Origin: Suillus spraguei
Lineage: Eukaryota > Basidiomycota > Agaricomycetes > Boletales > Suillaceae
NCBI GenBank assembly: GCA_016800925.1
Contig: JABCPU010000024.1
Location: 248,001 to 312,000, forward strand
Direction of reading: 5' to 3'
Length of the DNA stretch: 64,000 nt
The notes beneath the pieces were generated by a model that had not been told where the DNA came from, ran no database searches, and was given only the letters and a program-made list of their open reading frames with translations. The position numbers and the translations under genes were made by a program. Below are positions 1 through 10,708 of the stretch, piece after piece; position 1 is the first letter of the stretch, and each line of letters starts with the position of its first letter.

Positions 1-101
1 TACCTAACAAGAAATTTCCCGCCTTTAGCGCGCGCTCCCCTCCTTGCTCACCTGCAGCGTCGTCCGCCAGTTCATTCTGTCAATTGCCGTTCACGACCAC
101 C
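1..101 (+). promoter_or_regulatory. 5' flank of SPT16
   Basis: Only about 100 bp upstream of the SPT16 ATG is in the window. It is moderately GC-rich with pyrimidine runs (gctcccctccttgctcacc), typical of basidiomycete core promoters and 5' UTRs. No clear TATA box is visible. The call is by position only. Confidence 0.3.
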
Positions 102-3100
102 ATGCAGGTCCAGTTAAATAAACAGCTAATCAGTTCTCGTCTAAAAAATGTCTATGATGGTTGGAGGGTACGCTTCCAGCCTTCGATGCAGGTTGAATCG
201 TTAATGAACGTTGTGTCATTCTAGAATGCCAGTCAAAATGACGAGTATGGCTCCATATCAGATGCAGAAGCCCTCCTATTGTTGTCAGGGGATCCTGCTG
301 GAGAAGATGAACCTGTGAGGAAAGGTACTGCCTTTCAGGTGAGCTTCGCCAGAACTTCATGAATCACGTCTCTGTTGTGTGGCTTACGCGCCAATTCGTG
401 TAGACTTGGTTGCTTGGTTATGAATTTCCCTCCACCTTGCTCCTCTTCCAGAAGGACAAGCTACTGATATTATGCTCGGCTAGCAAAGGTATGTATCGTG
501 TCGTCTGATGCATGATGATCTGACATTTCCAACACGACACGTGGGTTTGCAGCCAAGTTCTTGAACCAAATAAAAGAAGGGAATCCTCCTGTTCCAGTCG
601 AGATACTTGTGCAAGCAAAGGCAAAGGAACCACCTAGCAACGCACTGCCAAAATTCGTGGAGGCTTACACATCTTTCAAACGCGTCGGTAGCTTGGTGAA
701 GGAAGTGTGCACGGGGAAGTTGATGACGGAGTGGGAGCAGGGCGTCTCAAAAGCTGATAACAAACCTGAGTTGGTCGATATGGCTCCTGCATTGTCTGCA
801 TTCATGGCTGTCAAGGATGAAGAGGAAATGGTGTGTTCACGCGTTACATCCAGGTGGTTAACGGTCTTCTAATGCACAGTGCAGAAATGCATCCGTACGG
901 CGGCCAATCTTACTTCCACCTTGCTCGTTCATCATATCGTGTTAAAACTGGAGATGATATTGGACAAGGAAGCTAAGATAACTCATGAACAGTTTGCCAC
1001 TCAGATAGAGGCGCGACTTGGCTCGGGTGAAGGTGAAGTTGCCAAAGGACCTGATATGAAGGTGTGGAGTAAAGGGCGGGGCCTCAATGATGTACGTCAC
1101 GCCTTTACACGTTCGTCTATACATCTCATGGGTCATTCCAGGTTGATTGGGCATCGACGGAGTTTTGCTACTCTCCTATCATTCAGTCGCGTTCAACAGC
1201 TACCGGTTATGATTTGCGATCAACTGCGGAGTCATCCTCGGACACCATCGCACACAAAGGTGTCTTCTTAATTGCTGTTGGTATGCGATACAAGGGTTAC
1301 TGTGCCAATCTTGGGCGGAGTATTATTGTTGACCCTTCGAAGGTCAGTGTGGGCGATATCCTTTTTGCACTGGTCTCATTCGGCCTCGCAGGAGCAAGAA
1401 GCCATCTACAACTTACTGTTATCGATGCAGACCGAGATGCTGAGAGAAATCAAGGATGGCGTCAGTGCACGTGAAGTATATCAACGGGCATTGGACATTG
1501 TAAAAAAGGAAAAACCAGAGCTTGAGAAGAACTTTGTCAAGAATGCTGGGTTTGGAGTGAGTAATCTTCTATTAAACAAGTGCCCATAAGTCTTAAACTC
1601 GTTCAGACCGGGGTGGAGTTTCGTGATTCTGCATATCTGCTTTCTTCTAAAAACTCCAAGCACCTGAAGACGGATATGGTTTTAAACTTGTCTCTTGGCT
1701 TCTCCGACTTGTTAGATGACAACGGCAAGAAGTATGCATCACTCCTTTAGTCTACGGCAGTCCCGTTCATGCTTGCATTTCAGATACGCCCTCCATATAG
1801 TCGACACTATCCGCGTCGGCGCTGACAGATCAACTCTTTTGACCGAAGGTGCCAAATCCACCAAAGACACGCTCTTCTTCCTAAATCCCGAAAACGAAAT
1901 TGAGGTGGAAGACGACAGGCCGTCCAAACCAAGTAAGAAGGCTCCTGTGAAGCCTTTGGTAAACGGTTCCCCCGTCAAGAACAAGACTGTTGGTGGCAAA
2001 GTGTTGCGAAACAAGACGCGTAGCGCTGCTCAGGAGGAAGTTTTGATGACCGCAGCCGCCAAAATCAAGGACCACCAGCAACAACTGCATGAAGGCCTCC
2101 AGTCTGCTGGATTGGCGAAGTACTCTGAGGGTGCTAGCGGTGGCGGTGAAAAGGAGGGTAAAACCTGGAAGCGCTTCCAGAGTTATAAGGGTGAAAGTGC
2201 GCTACCGCGGGAAGTCGAAAGTCTCCGAGTGAGTGGGTCAACTTACTCCGTGAAACTTTTCAGGCTACAACAACACCGCCCAGATCTCTGTAGACCGCAA
2301 AGCTCAAACGATTGTGTTGCCTGTGCATGGATTCGCTGTACCTTTCCACATCAACACTATCAAGAACGTGAGCAAGAATGATGAGGGGGATTACACATAT
2401 CTCCGCATCAACTTTCAGACCCCTGGTCAGCTTGCCGGGAAGAAAGATGACACGGTATGTATGGCTTTAGAGTCACGAATGTTCTCGAATTTGAAGTCAT
2501 TGCCGAATAGCCTTTTGAAGACCCCGACTCTACTTTCATTCGTTCGGTCACCTATCGGTCAAGTGATGGTCATCGTTTTGACACCATTTCCAAACAAATC
2601 ACAGACCTGAAGAAAGAGGTTAACAAACGCGAGCAACAGAAAAAGGAAATGGCTGACGTTATCGAGCAAGATGTCCTGGTCGAGATCAAAGGCAGACGTG
2701 CACACAAGCTTCCTGAGGTATTCGTCCGTCCTGCCCTTGACGGTAAACGGTTACCCGGCGAGGTTGAGATCCACCAGAACGGTCTGCGCTACCAGTCTCC
2801 AATGGGCTCTCAGAAAATTGGTATGATGTCTTGTTTCTTGTTGGATATCGTTAATTCATGTGTGTTTCTTAGATGTTTTGTTCACTAACATCAAGCACCT
2901 CTTCTTCCAGCCTTGTGATAAGGAACTTATGGTCATTGCGCATATTCATTTGAGAGCCCCTATCATGATCGGGAAGAAGAAAGCACATGTATGTCGTGAT
3001 TTTGCATACCAATCGCATCCTCTAACGTAGTATTCTACAGGACATCCAGTTCTTCCGCGAAGCTTCCGATGTTCAATTTGATGAGACTGGCAACCGGAAG

Positions 3101-4136
3101 AGAAAACACAGATACGGCGATGAGGATGAAATCGAGATGGAACAACAAGAACGAAAGCGAAGACAGATGCTCAACAAGGAGTTCAAGCTCTTTGCCGAGC
3201 GAGTAGCCGAGGCAGCATCGACGTCTATGGGTGAAACACTCGAAGTCGACATTCCTTTCCGTGAATTGTCATTTGAGGGAGTGCCATTCCGCACCAACGT
3301 CCGATTGCAGCCCACAACAGAATGTCTCGTGCATCTCATCGACCCTCCGTTCCTTGTTGTCACTCTCAACGAGATTGAGATTGCTTCGCTGGAACGTGTT
3401 CAATTCTCGCTCAAACAATTCGATCTTGTACTCATCTTCAAGGATTTCACCAAAGCGCCGTTGCACATCAACTCGATACCAAGTGGTCAACTTGATGACG
3501 TGAAGAATTGGCTAGAGTATACATTTCTGTTGTGGTCGGCAGGGCATCAATATTGATAGAACGCGTTTGCAGCTCAGTCGACATTCCTCTCGGTGAAGGC
3601 CCAGTCAACTTGAACTGGGGCCCCATCATGAAGACCATCAATGAGAGTCCGTATGATTTCTTCCAACAAGGCGGTTGGCGAAGTTTCCTCGGTGGGGGTG
3701 ATGCCGATGTAAGTCCTTAGTCATGATCGTCCGTACTTGGGGCTGAACCACTGTTTAAAGAGCGATGCAGACGAGGGTTCGGACAGCGAATCCGAGTTTG
3801 AGGCAGATCCTGAGGAAATGCAGTCTGAAGAGAGCAGTGCCGATGCTAGCGAGTATGACGGCTCAGATGCAAGCGACGACTCAGGAAGTGGTTCCGGTTA
3901 TGATGATGATAGTGATGACGGCGACGACTGGGAAGAGCTAGAAAGGAAAGCCGCTAAATGTACGCACTTTGAGCATCGCCCTTCTTTTTCGATACTTATT
4001 TACGAAACCAGCTGATTCCAAGCGGGCCGCCGAGGCAAAGGGAACTCGCGGAGACTCAGACTCGGATGATGACCGACCTAAAAAGAAGAAGGCTTCTGCT
4101 AAACCCAAAGCGAATGGCAAAAGCAAGAAGCGGTAA
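102..4136 (+). CDS. SPT16: FACT complex subunit SPT16 (histone chaperone)
   Basis: Histone chaperone that, with POB3 and an HMG protein, dismantles and rebuilds nucleosomes during transcription and replication. The ATG at 102 opens a protein starting [14 protein letters not shown]. The N-terminal aminopeptidase-like domain (102 to about 2000) contains the family-typical [15 protein letters not shown] stretch near 410-460. The linker and middle domain follow, with the PH-like region around 3050-3500 ([18 protein letters not shown]). The tail at about 3760-3960 is a long Asp/Glu/Ser run, ending in a Lys-rich segment ([12 protein letters not shown]) and TAA at 4134. The coding sequence is broken by about a dozen short introns, for example near 170-222, 340-410, 484-552 and 1350-1390. 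The estimated length of about 1,050 residues is normal for the family. No frameshift was seen. Identification is firm; individual exon ends are approximate. It is the left anchor of the window and is not part of the duplicated block. Confidence 0.93.
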
Positions 4137-4317
4137 TCCCTCACGTGGACTTATCATGATTTCTTCGCGATGAGTACTGTATCTGCTTAGCATTTTATTC
4201 TGTCTGTTCTTCGACTGTACCATTATTGATTCAAGTTGAGGTGTCGATATTTTTACATAGTGATGTCACATACACATACTCCGGTCGGCACTCTGATCGA
4301 GTCATTTCTCGTTCAAC

Positions 4318-5545
4318 TCAGTCTTCCTTATCCTCCAGGCTATTTAGTCTCGCTTCTCTGAACAACAGCACGCCTGCTATAGCTGCTCCGGGGCCAAACA
4401 CCACTGAGGATAATACGTGCCAAACCAAGAGAGACACCATTTCCTTCACGCTCTGAGCGAACCAGAATGTCATGAGAAAGGTCGACCCTATCCCAAACAC
4501 TGCATCCCATTGGATGACAGCGGCCACTCCTTCGGGTAAGGACAACGGACGCTTGCTCAGTGCTAATTGTGACACTAGCACCTTTTGAAATTCCTGGATG
4601 TTAAAGACAAGTGGCCACGTGTAGTAGATGTGGAAAATAGCAGAAGTGACAAAGATGAGACCATACATGGCTTGAATGGTGGCGTAGCCGGATTCCACGT
4701 CACGGGAAGGACGAATGACGAGGTACACGAATTGAGCGAGTGCCATGATGATGGGGTAGCCTTGCCACAGTGCAGTGGCTGTGGTATCTTGAAATATAAC
4801 CATACACATCGCATCGTCGGGATAATGTAGCCGGCTATCAGAGCAAAAAGTAAAGCTTCGGCACTGCCCTGAGTGATTTTTGTTGAGCGACCCTTGACGG
4901 GGCTACCAATCGCCGCTCCACTCAGAATGAACGCGATATAATAAATTGGCATGATGACTGCAAAACTGAAAAGCTGGAAGAGTACTCCAACGACAGCAGG
5001 GACGCGAAGGAAGATAGAGCGATTTTCACGTGCAGCCTCGACGAAAAGTATCATGGTCACTGCAGCGAGGCCAGTCATAAGTTCTGCTACGAGAGGTCGG
5101 TATGCAGGATCTAGCAGGGCATGAAAGAGCGCGACAAGTGCGCACATGTGATGATCGAGGTCGGGATAGCCTGTGTATGTTAGGCGCAAAGGTGTAAGCC
5201 TGTTGGCTTACCTGAGTTCCCATAATCAGCATAAATACTGTCTGCGGTAATCAAGCATGAGCTTTGATTATCACTGCCTTTTGGCGTAACTGTTAAGGAA
5301 CGACAGTCTTAACTACTTACAAAAGGGTACCCTTCGGTTCCGATTGGGACATTGCAATGATTTGCAAGTTGCAGTGCTGTACCACTTTGATACATATGAC
5401 GTGTAAACACAATTTGGTTGGCAAGATATCCCACTGAGATGAATATTAATATTGCAATAGGTAAGATACCTTCTGACGATCATCGATGAGCCAACAGCGA
5501 CTACTAAGCAACACCCGACTTACGAAGGAATATTTTGGATGCCAT
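4318..5545 (-). pseudogene. Polytopic membrane protein, broken copy A
   Basis: Degraded paralogue of the intact gene at 38268-39353. It keeps the same start (ATG at 5545, MASKIF), the same first short intron and the same C-terminus ending LNSLEDKED before the stop at 4318. Two lesions break it relative to copy B. A 129-bp insertion at 5193-5321, flanked by AAAGG on both sides, lies in coding sequence. A 5-bp tandem duplication (CATCGCATCG) near 4806-4815 shifts the frame in the middle of a membrane segment. Copy A also has 6 extra bases near 5446 that keep the frame. Between the lesions the reading frames stay recognisable and differ from copy B at only a few percent of sites, so loss of function is recent. 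Splicing out the 129-bp insert with its own GT and AG signals does not restore the frame. The function of the family is not recognised. Confidence 0.8.
5193..5321. mobile_element. 129-bp MITE-like insertion in copy A membrane gene
   Basis: Comparison with copy B (38268-39353) shows an extra 129 bp that begins TGTAAGCC and ends ACTTACA, giving short inverted termini TGTAAG/CTTACA. It is flanked by a perfect 5-bp duplication AAAGG (5188-5192 and 5322-5326), present once in copy B. These are the marks of a transposition event rather than a lost intron. On the gene's sense strand the insert starts T-GTAAGT, a perfect fungal 5' splice site, and has AG acceptors near its other end. No other copy was found in this window, so the family is unknown. 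Confidence 0.65.
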
Positions 5546-5755
5546 TGTTACAGTATATATCATGTGAGATATTATCCTTATGCAAGCAATTTAAAATGCG
5601 GCGGAGACGAGTAATGACTTCAAATTACCTTTCCACAATGTCTAGCAGCAGGCTGAAGATAATCCGGATTCCGAAGAGCTAATCAAGCTGAAGTGACGGA
5701 GAGATATCACAATGTGTCACACGATGTCACAAAAATAAGATACACTACAGCAAGG

Positions 5756-5945
5756 GACCTCGGCCTGCGTAGGTCAACACCTACTACAGACATTCAAAGG
5801 AATGGGACATCAATTGTAGGTGTTTGCTCACTGTACATGTATACTTCAGTTACTTTAAACGGATATCGCGGCGCTACCTCTACCGTGACTCAGGCTTATT
5901 GGTCCCTTCTTTGCCTTAATTCGCTCACCTCAACTCGGGCCATCA
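5756..5945 (+). pseudogene. Relic of the 5' part of the GEA/GBF1 gene
   Basis: This stretch matches 41380-41620 inside the full GEA/GBF1 gene. It encodes the LARDLGLRRSTPTTDIQ segment followed by the intron and the start of the next exon (cttattggtcccttctttgc). It lacks the first coding part (41237-41379) and has lost about 62 bp between gggac motifs relative to the intact gene. Homology stops at about 5945. The upstream 5560-5755 matches 40975-41135, upstream of the intact gene. It cannot make a Sec7 protein and is a leftover of the segmental duplication. Confidence 0.82.
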
Positions 5946-8258
5946 GAGGACTGGTGAGAAAGTTATATTGTCTTCCCCAACTCCCACATCAGTGGAGGAG
6001 CCTCAGCTCTGTCAAACACAAACGAATTCCCATGCGTTAGTCGATCTGCAAAGCTGTGCCCTTTGTTCCACTTTCTCTGATTTTCCTCTGAACTTCCAGA
6101 CGACTCGACAAGCCAATGTGACTCTGTGATCCCCTGGATGTCAGTCTCTTTCTCTTGTTTCTTTTGCAGTCAACACAATACTCGCATCGCAGTTCCCTGC
6201 TACATCGCCCCTACCATACTCTCTCAGGTCAGGTCGCAACTCGATCTGATTATGTCTTCAATTTCTATGCCAAACTCGCAATACATGATCGAGTGCGTAT
6301 CCAGTTCGAAATAAATTTTCTGCCTTCCCAGTCATACAATCCCTGCGGCAGCATCTTTCTTTCCTTGTGCCCAAGCACAGCCATAGGCCACCGGTCGCTG
6401 AAATTGCACCAGACCGCAAAGTAACTGTAACGCACATTTTCTCACTTCTCAATCCCTTTCACTGATTTGTGCACTACAACGGCTTCCAGCTTCCAAACTA
6501 CCGGAATACAGGAAGGTTAACGATACTCGACATATCCGTCTAACCAACAGGCTACTGTGCCCCAGGAAAACATCAGCCGAGGTCGATTCGCTCCCAGAGT
6601 CCCAGATGTGCATTGGTGTAATGCATTCCTGTGCTACGAGCCCTGTTGGTCTCATAGCAGACTGATGATACCTCCTCGATGGCGCTTGGAGCGCGTTGAC
6701 ATACCATCACCAGGATGGCACAGCAAATAGGAGCCTCAGTGGTGCTCATGGTCACGGTTAACTTTGTGTACCTCACTACTGTCATTGATACTTACATATC
6801 GATTATACACCATCTGCGATACTCAGGATTTTCAAGCCATAAACTTGGATGAGTCAGATTATTATCCTTACGCATGCACTCATCCTCACTAAGCGGTCAA
6901 GATCGAAATGACATCATTTTTACATCACGGATTGTAGTGATACAGGTGAGACATTTGTTTCCGTCAGTATGCGGATGTCTCACAATTGCTCTCTGACATA
7001 TATAAGGCTGTCGTCTGAATTAACCTTCTCTCTTTTATACTTCCTCTTTCTTCGCTGTATTCAGACCTCTAACTTCATACAATCGGAATACACCATAACA
7101 CGGACTTCGTATGATCCAACAAGCCTCAAGCATGCGAATTGGACTATACGGTTGCTGGATTCAAGGCTGTCTCACTTTCAGGTGGGCCTTCACAATAGCT
7201 GGCTCTTTCGTTTGATAGCACCTATTGGGATTGACTAGATACCGAATCCTGCCTAACCGATGATTTCTTCCAATCGACATTGATCTCCACTTCTCCAGAC
7301 TCTCTTTTCAAAAATGACCTCATGCTTTTTCTGGAACCAACCTCTAAGGTCTTTTGTGGTACCTTTGAGTTCCAATCGTCCTCTGCCCTTGGATGCTCGC
7401 TTGGCCAACCTGATCGTTGACCATCAACCAGCTTGGATTCATCAACGGATTTGCGCTAGCTTCGATTGTCAACCAAATGGAGTTGAAACTTGACTGGGTC
7501 GGCCCCATCATCTCGTGTGCTTGGTCCTTGGGATCCGCCAAATTTCTGAATGAGATTCGTGTTGATTTTACCGAACGTTGCACTTCGATTTGGTCGAGTA
7601 CTCCACCAATTTCTGTGTATCTCAACTTCAACTTTGAGCTGCAAACACCATGGCTCTCACTTCTATCTCTCGTCCAACCATACCAAGTATCCCTGATACA
7701 GCTGCATTATGAAAGATGGACTCGAGACCAGTAAGACACTTCCTGCGTCTTCAGTGTAAGTGACATTTAATGTCAGACAGTCGAGTCATTGTCACTGCGC
7801 ATATTCCAGGAGGTGTTGTCCCTCTGGTTATTGTGCCATCGATATCTCATTCACTTTTGGTGGGCATCCTTATCTTGTGTATGCCCAAAGCCGTTGGCGG
7901 AGAGTGGGTCGTCTTTGGTAAGTAGACCAAAAATTGCTGTTGTTCTTCAATGATATGCTTCTTACGCATTGTTATGGAAAGCCAGACCATCGTACACTAG
8001 TTTCAAGGTTTCCACTTCTCAGAACCTTCCTAGTAAGATAAGTACTTCCATTGACCTCCGAACACCCTGTGCGACCATTCTTATGTGTCATGTAGATTTA
8101 TTCCTGCCACCATAAGGGAGTGGGTTATATTGTGTTTTACCACTGGGACCTCATTTAAATCGGTCGTCTTCCTGTATTTGTTGACCTACTTACTTAAGGC
8201 CGGCAACTGCCGAAGCAGATCCAGGATCGGTGGCACATACACTTAACTACTTCGTCCA
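5946..8258. other. Intergenic region without a recognised gene
   Basis: No gene could be supported in these 2.3 kb. The longest open frame that looks at all protein-like is a 105-codon plus-strand frame at 7417-7734, but it matches nothing I know and overlaps minus-strand frames of similar length. No LTR ends, target-site duplications or tandem repeats were found. It lies between the GEA relic and the duplicated tRNA-like/protease block and has no counterpart next to the second copy, so it is either sequence unique to this side or decayed beyond recognition. Confidence 0.4.
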
Positions 8259-8402
8259 AAGTGGAAAACCCAGAGAACAATGAACATTCTTCAGGTGGGG
8301 TGATTAAACTCAAGAGTTCACTTTCGCTTTTCTGGTTTACCCAGACAAGCAAGGGATGGTACCACTACACCCTGCAGCCCCCAAGAGTTGAAACGTTTAT
8401 AT

Positions 8403-8484
8403 AACCTTGCCACTCCAACAGAATCAAAATCTGTTCCTCTTGAACTACACAGATTTGAAACCTGCTGAACTACAGTTTTTTTCT
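8403..8484 (+). repeat. tRNA-Leu-like Pol III unit, copy A1
   Basis: Contains the shared core ccaacagaatcaaaatctgt (an anticodon-arm-like hairpin ACAGA/TCTGT with CAA in the loop), a degenerate B box (agatttgaaacct) and a terminating run of seven T at about 8475-8481. Compared with the paralogous unit at 35489 it has lost about 9 bp of the D-arm region, so the A box is broken. It is a decayed tandem partner of the unit at 8545. Confidence 0.55.
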
Positions 8485-8544
8485 CTATCGGAACGCACTT
8501 TCAACATTCACTCACATTCACTCGTTCTTTAGAAGTTCACCATA

Positions 8545-8640
8545 ACTGGTCTTAGCCAGGTGGTTACTACAACAGAATCAAAATCTGTTTCTCTTGAACT
8601 GTGCAGGTTCGAAACCTACCCACAACGAGGTTTTTTCTAT
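8545..8640 (+). repeat. tRNA-Leu-like Pol III unit, copy A2
   Basis: Shows an A-box-like TAGCCAGGTGG, an anticodon-arm-like hairpin ACAGA-ATCAAAA-TCTGT (loop with T33 and CAA, as in tRNA-Leu), a perfect B box GGTTCGAAACC and, 21 bp on, a Pol III terminator TTTTTT at 8631-8636. The acceptor stem does not pair, so it is not a working tRNA gene; a tRNA-derived SINE or tRNA pseudogene is the best reading. The same unit recurs at 35617 and four times at 60480-61017. Confidence 0.6.
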
Positions 8641-8923
8641 CGTAACACACCTAATAATTAAATGCGGTTCGACCGAGACTATACCAAACAGCCTGAGGGA
8701 TCGTTCAAGTTTTTCGACAGGTCCAAACTCTGGTGACGAACGCATCACGGCATTTGCCGATATGCCTGTGGCACCTAGCCCTGTTGATACCATACAACCC
8801 TACAATAAAAGTCCATCACTATTGGAAAGATATTGTAGGAGGCTCTGATTGACTATATTCGCATCGTCTTACAGGTGCGAACCCCATGTATTATCACCTA
8901 TAATTACTGTCGTTACGTGGGAG

Positions 8924-9988
8924 TCACAGGTGGGTGGTAATATCAGTGAACAAGGTTTTGGCAAAACCGACGCGGCCCGGGGAGCTGGAGCTGTCGAACA
9001 CAGTGTAGAAGCGCTGGAGAAATACGTAACCAAGATTAAAGTCTTCCCCCGTGCCAGATCTCGTGCCAATGTCTTTAACGATGAGATATATGGCATTGAG
9101 ATCAGCGTTTTCATGAAGCTCGTAGTTGAGAGGACGAGGCCAGATTTGGGCGTTACGGTTAAGACTGAAGATTTGCTGTGCAAAATGGTGAACAAGGGGT
9201 AAGAGGGCTGATAGATTGGACGCACGCCCTCAATATGGAAGTTCAAATTCTGTAGGGCCATGTACTGCGTCAAGGTAATAGTGAGAAGACCAGTGATCTC
9301 ATCGTGAATACCGCCGGTCGCAGTCTGGTACTGCTCAAATGCATCTAGCGAACGTTGATTATATATTATTACACGCTGCACTCTGAATACACACCGGAGG
9401 CAATGTAAAGAAAAGGGGCACCACTATCGATGATACCAGCAGTGGTCCCCAAGATCTCCGTGGAGCCGTAGGTGATCTTCTGATTGATACCCCAATAGTT
9501 TGATGTGATGGGGATGGTGGTGACACGACTGAAACATACCAATTGCTATCAGTCTGGATTGATCTAGGAGCTGAGGTGGCTTACGTGTAGACAATATTAC
9601 CAATGCACTTGGTTTTGTCAGGTCCACCAAAGCTGAGCTCTCCGGAAAGGCTGTCTGCTTCCGTAGTGGTGGGCTGGAAAAAGACACCAACAATGTGCTG
9701 ATCAATCCTGCCTTGGTTATACAGGTAGTCAGTGATAGTCGGGATCATCCTATGCGGTTCATCTATCAGGGCCCCGAGTGACAAGGTTCTAGGCCCGAGA
9801 CCAAGGACACCGATTTCATCTTCCCCGAGGCCCTTCACAATCTCAGCAATAGTGAGTGGGAACTCGATGACGGTAAGCCAACCACCAAGAGTAACGGTAT
9901 CATTCCAGATAGTTCCTACAGATAATCGTCAAGTTTTCAACTTATGATATTGTTGTATGTCATACCTTTGACGTAAACCTTGTCGCCC

Positions 9989-10023
<35 letters not shown>

Positions 10024-10548
10024 CTCACCCTCATCCTCGCCCTCGCCCTCGTCGTCGTCATTGTCGCCGTCGTCGTCACCATCACCATCATTATCATAAT
10101 CACTATCATAACCATATGCTTGCCTTACACGCTTATGAGTGTTGACACTGGTGACGGTTTGCACGTATGCGCTATTTCTAAGCCATGTGATCGAGCTGCC
10201 GGTGTCGATAGCCAAGTTGTCTTCAATAATACATTAGCATTAGCAGACGCATGTTTTCTCAGTGTTGAACTGACAGGTTGTGGGGGGGCTGCCAACGTCA
10301 ACTGCTATGTTGTAACCATAATAAACGTTTGACACAGGAATGGCATCAATATATTGGCGACGTGTGTTGTAGTTCCTAAAGGCTGCCATACGAGCATTGT
10401 CGTGCTGCGAGAGGTTAATAGTACCATTGGAGAACTTTAGCCTCCTAGTAAGGGGGATGGTGATGAGGGAATCGCGAACTTCAATGGGCGACCCCGTGAT
10501 TGACGAAGCCAGGAGAACCTGTGTTAGCAAGGATGCAGCTAGGAACAT
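8924..10548 (-). CDS. Secreted aspartic protease, polyporopepsin type, with acidic flap insertion (copy A)
   Basis: Pepsin-family (A1) endopeptidase, secreted. ATG at 10548 opens a hydrophobic signal peptide (MFLAASLLTQVLLASSITG), then a propeptide with basic sites. Spliced reading gives SPPTTYNLAIDTGSSITW, the first catalytic Asp, with an intron between YN and the preceding exon, and the second catalytic motif GIIDSGAPFLY near 9440. The family C-terminal block NAQIWPRPLN and GYVFLQRFYTVFDSS is present, with the stop at 8924. At least five short introns are visible. Unusually, the active-site flap, normally YGSGSFSGTEYTDTVTLG, is replaced by YGYDSD followed by about 40 Asp/Glu/Gly residues (DNA about 9985-10115), and then VYVKGTIWNDTVTLG. 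All catalytic residues are present and no frameshift was found. Near-identical to the gene at 35991-37589 but with a longer acidic run. Confidence 0.88.
9985..10115. repeat. Trinucleotide-rich tract encoding the acidic flap insertion
   Basis: Imperfect GTC/ATC/CTC triplet repeat (gtcatcgtcatcgtcatc and variants). On the coding strand it encodes a run of Asp with some Glu and Gly. The paralogue at 37045-37150 has a tract 24 bp shorter with a different order, so triplet slippage in frame is the likely mechanism. Confidence 0.85.
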
Positions 10549-10708
10549 GGTTTGCTGGAAAGTGATATGATATTCAGTAGTGACCCATTATATACTTATG
10601 TGCCAGCGAACGCGATAAAAATGCTGATCACCTTAGCCACGCATGAAACATGGCTTGCTGGAAAGTGATATAGTATTCAGTGGTAGCCCATTACATACTT
10701 ATGTGCTA

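Larger units (their letters stand above)
8259..10708. repeat. Segmental duplication, copy A (tRNA-like units + aspartic protease)
   Basis: From tccaaagtggaaaac (8259) to acttatgtgct (10708) the sequence is collinear with 32283-37747, once the LTR inserted in the other copy is removed. Similarity by eye is well above 90 percent, including introns, the 3' flank and the promoter. The end points are sharp. The membrane gene plus GEA relic at 4318-5945 is a second piece of the same duplication, in a different relative order from copy B. Confidence 0.85.

Noticed and set aside
5193..5321. Intron of the membrane gene that was lost in copy B
   Set aside because: The boundaries of the extra sequence coincide with a 5-bp duplication rather than GT-AG ends, and splicing at any of its sites leaves the frame broken.
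8545..8640. Functional tRNA-Leu gene
   Set aside because: A box, hairpin and B box are present, but the acceptor stem does not pair and D-arm pairing is poor. Multiple decayed tandem copies favour a tRNA-derived repeat.
9000..9200. Broken C-terminus of aspartic protease copy A
   Set aside because: The unspliced frame goes off, but a GTGCGT-CACAG intron restores NAQIWPRPLN and the rest of the family C-terminus.
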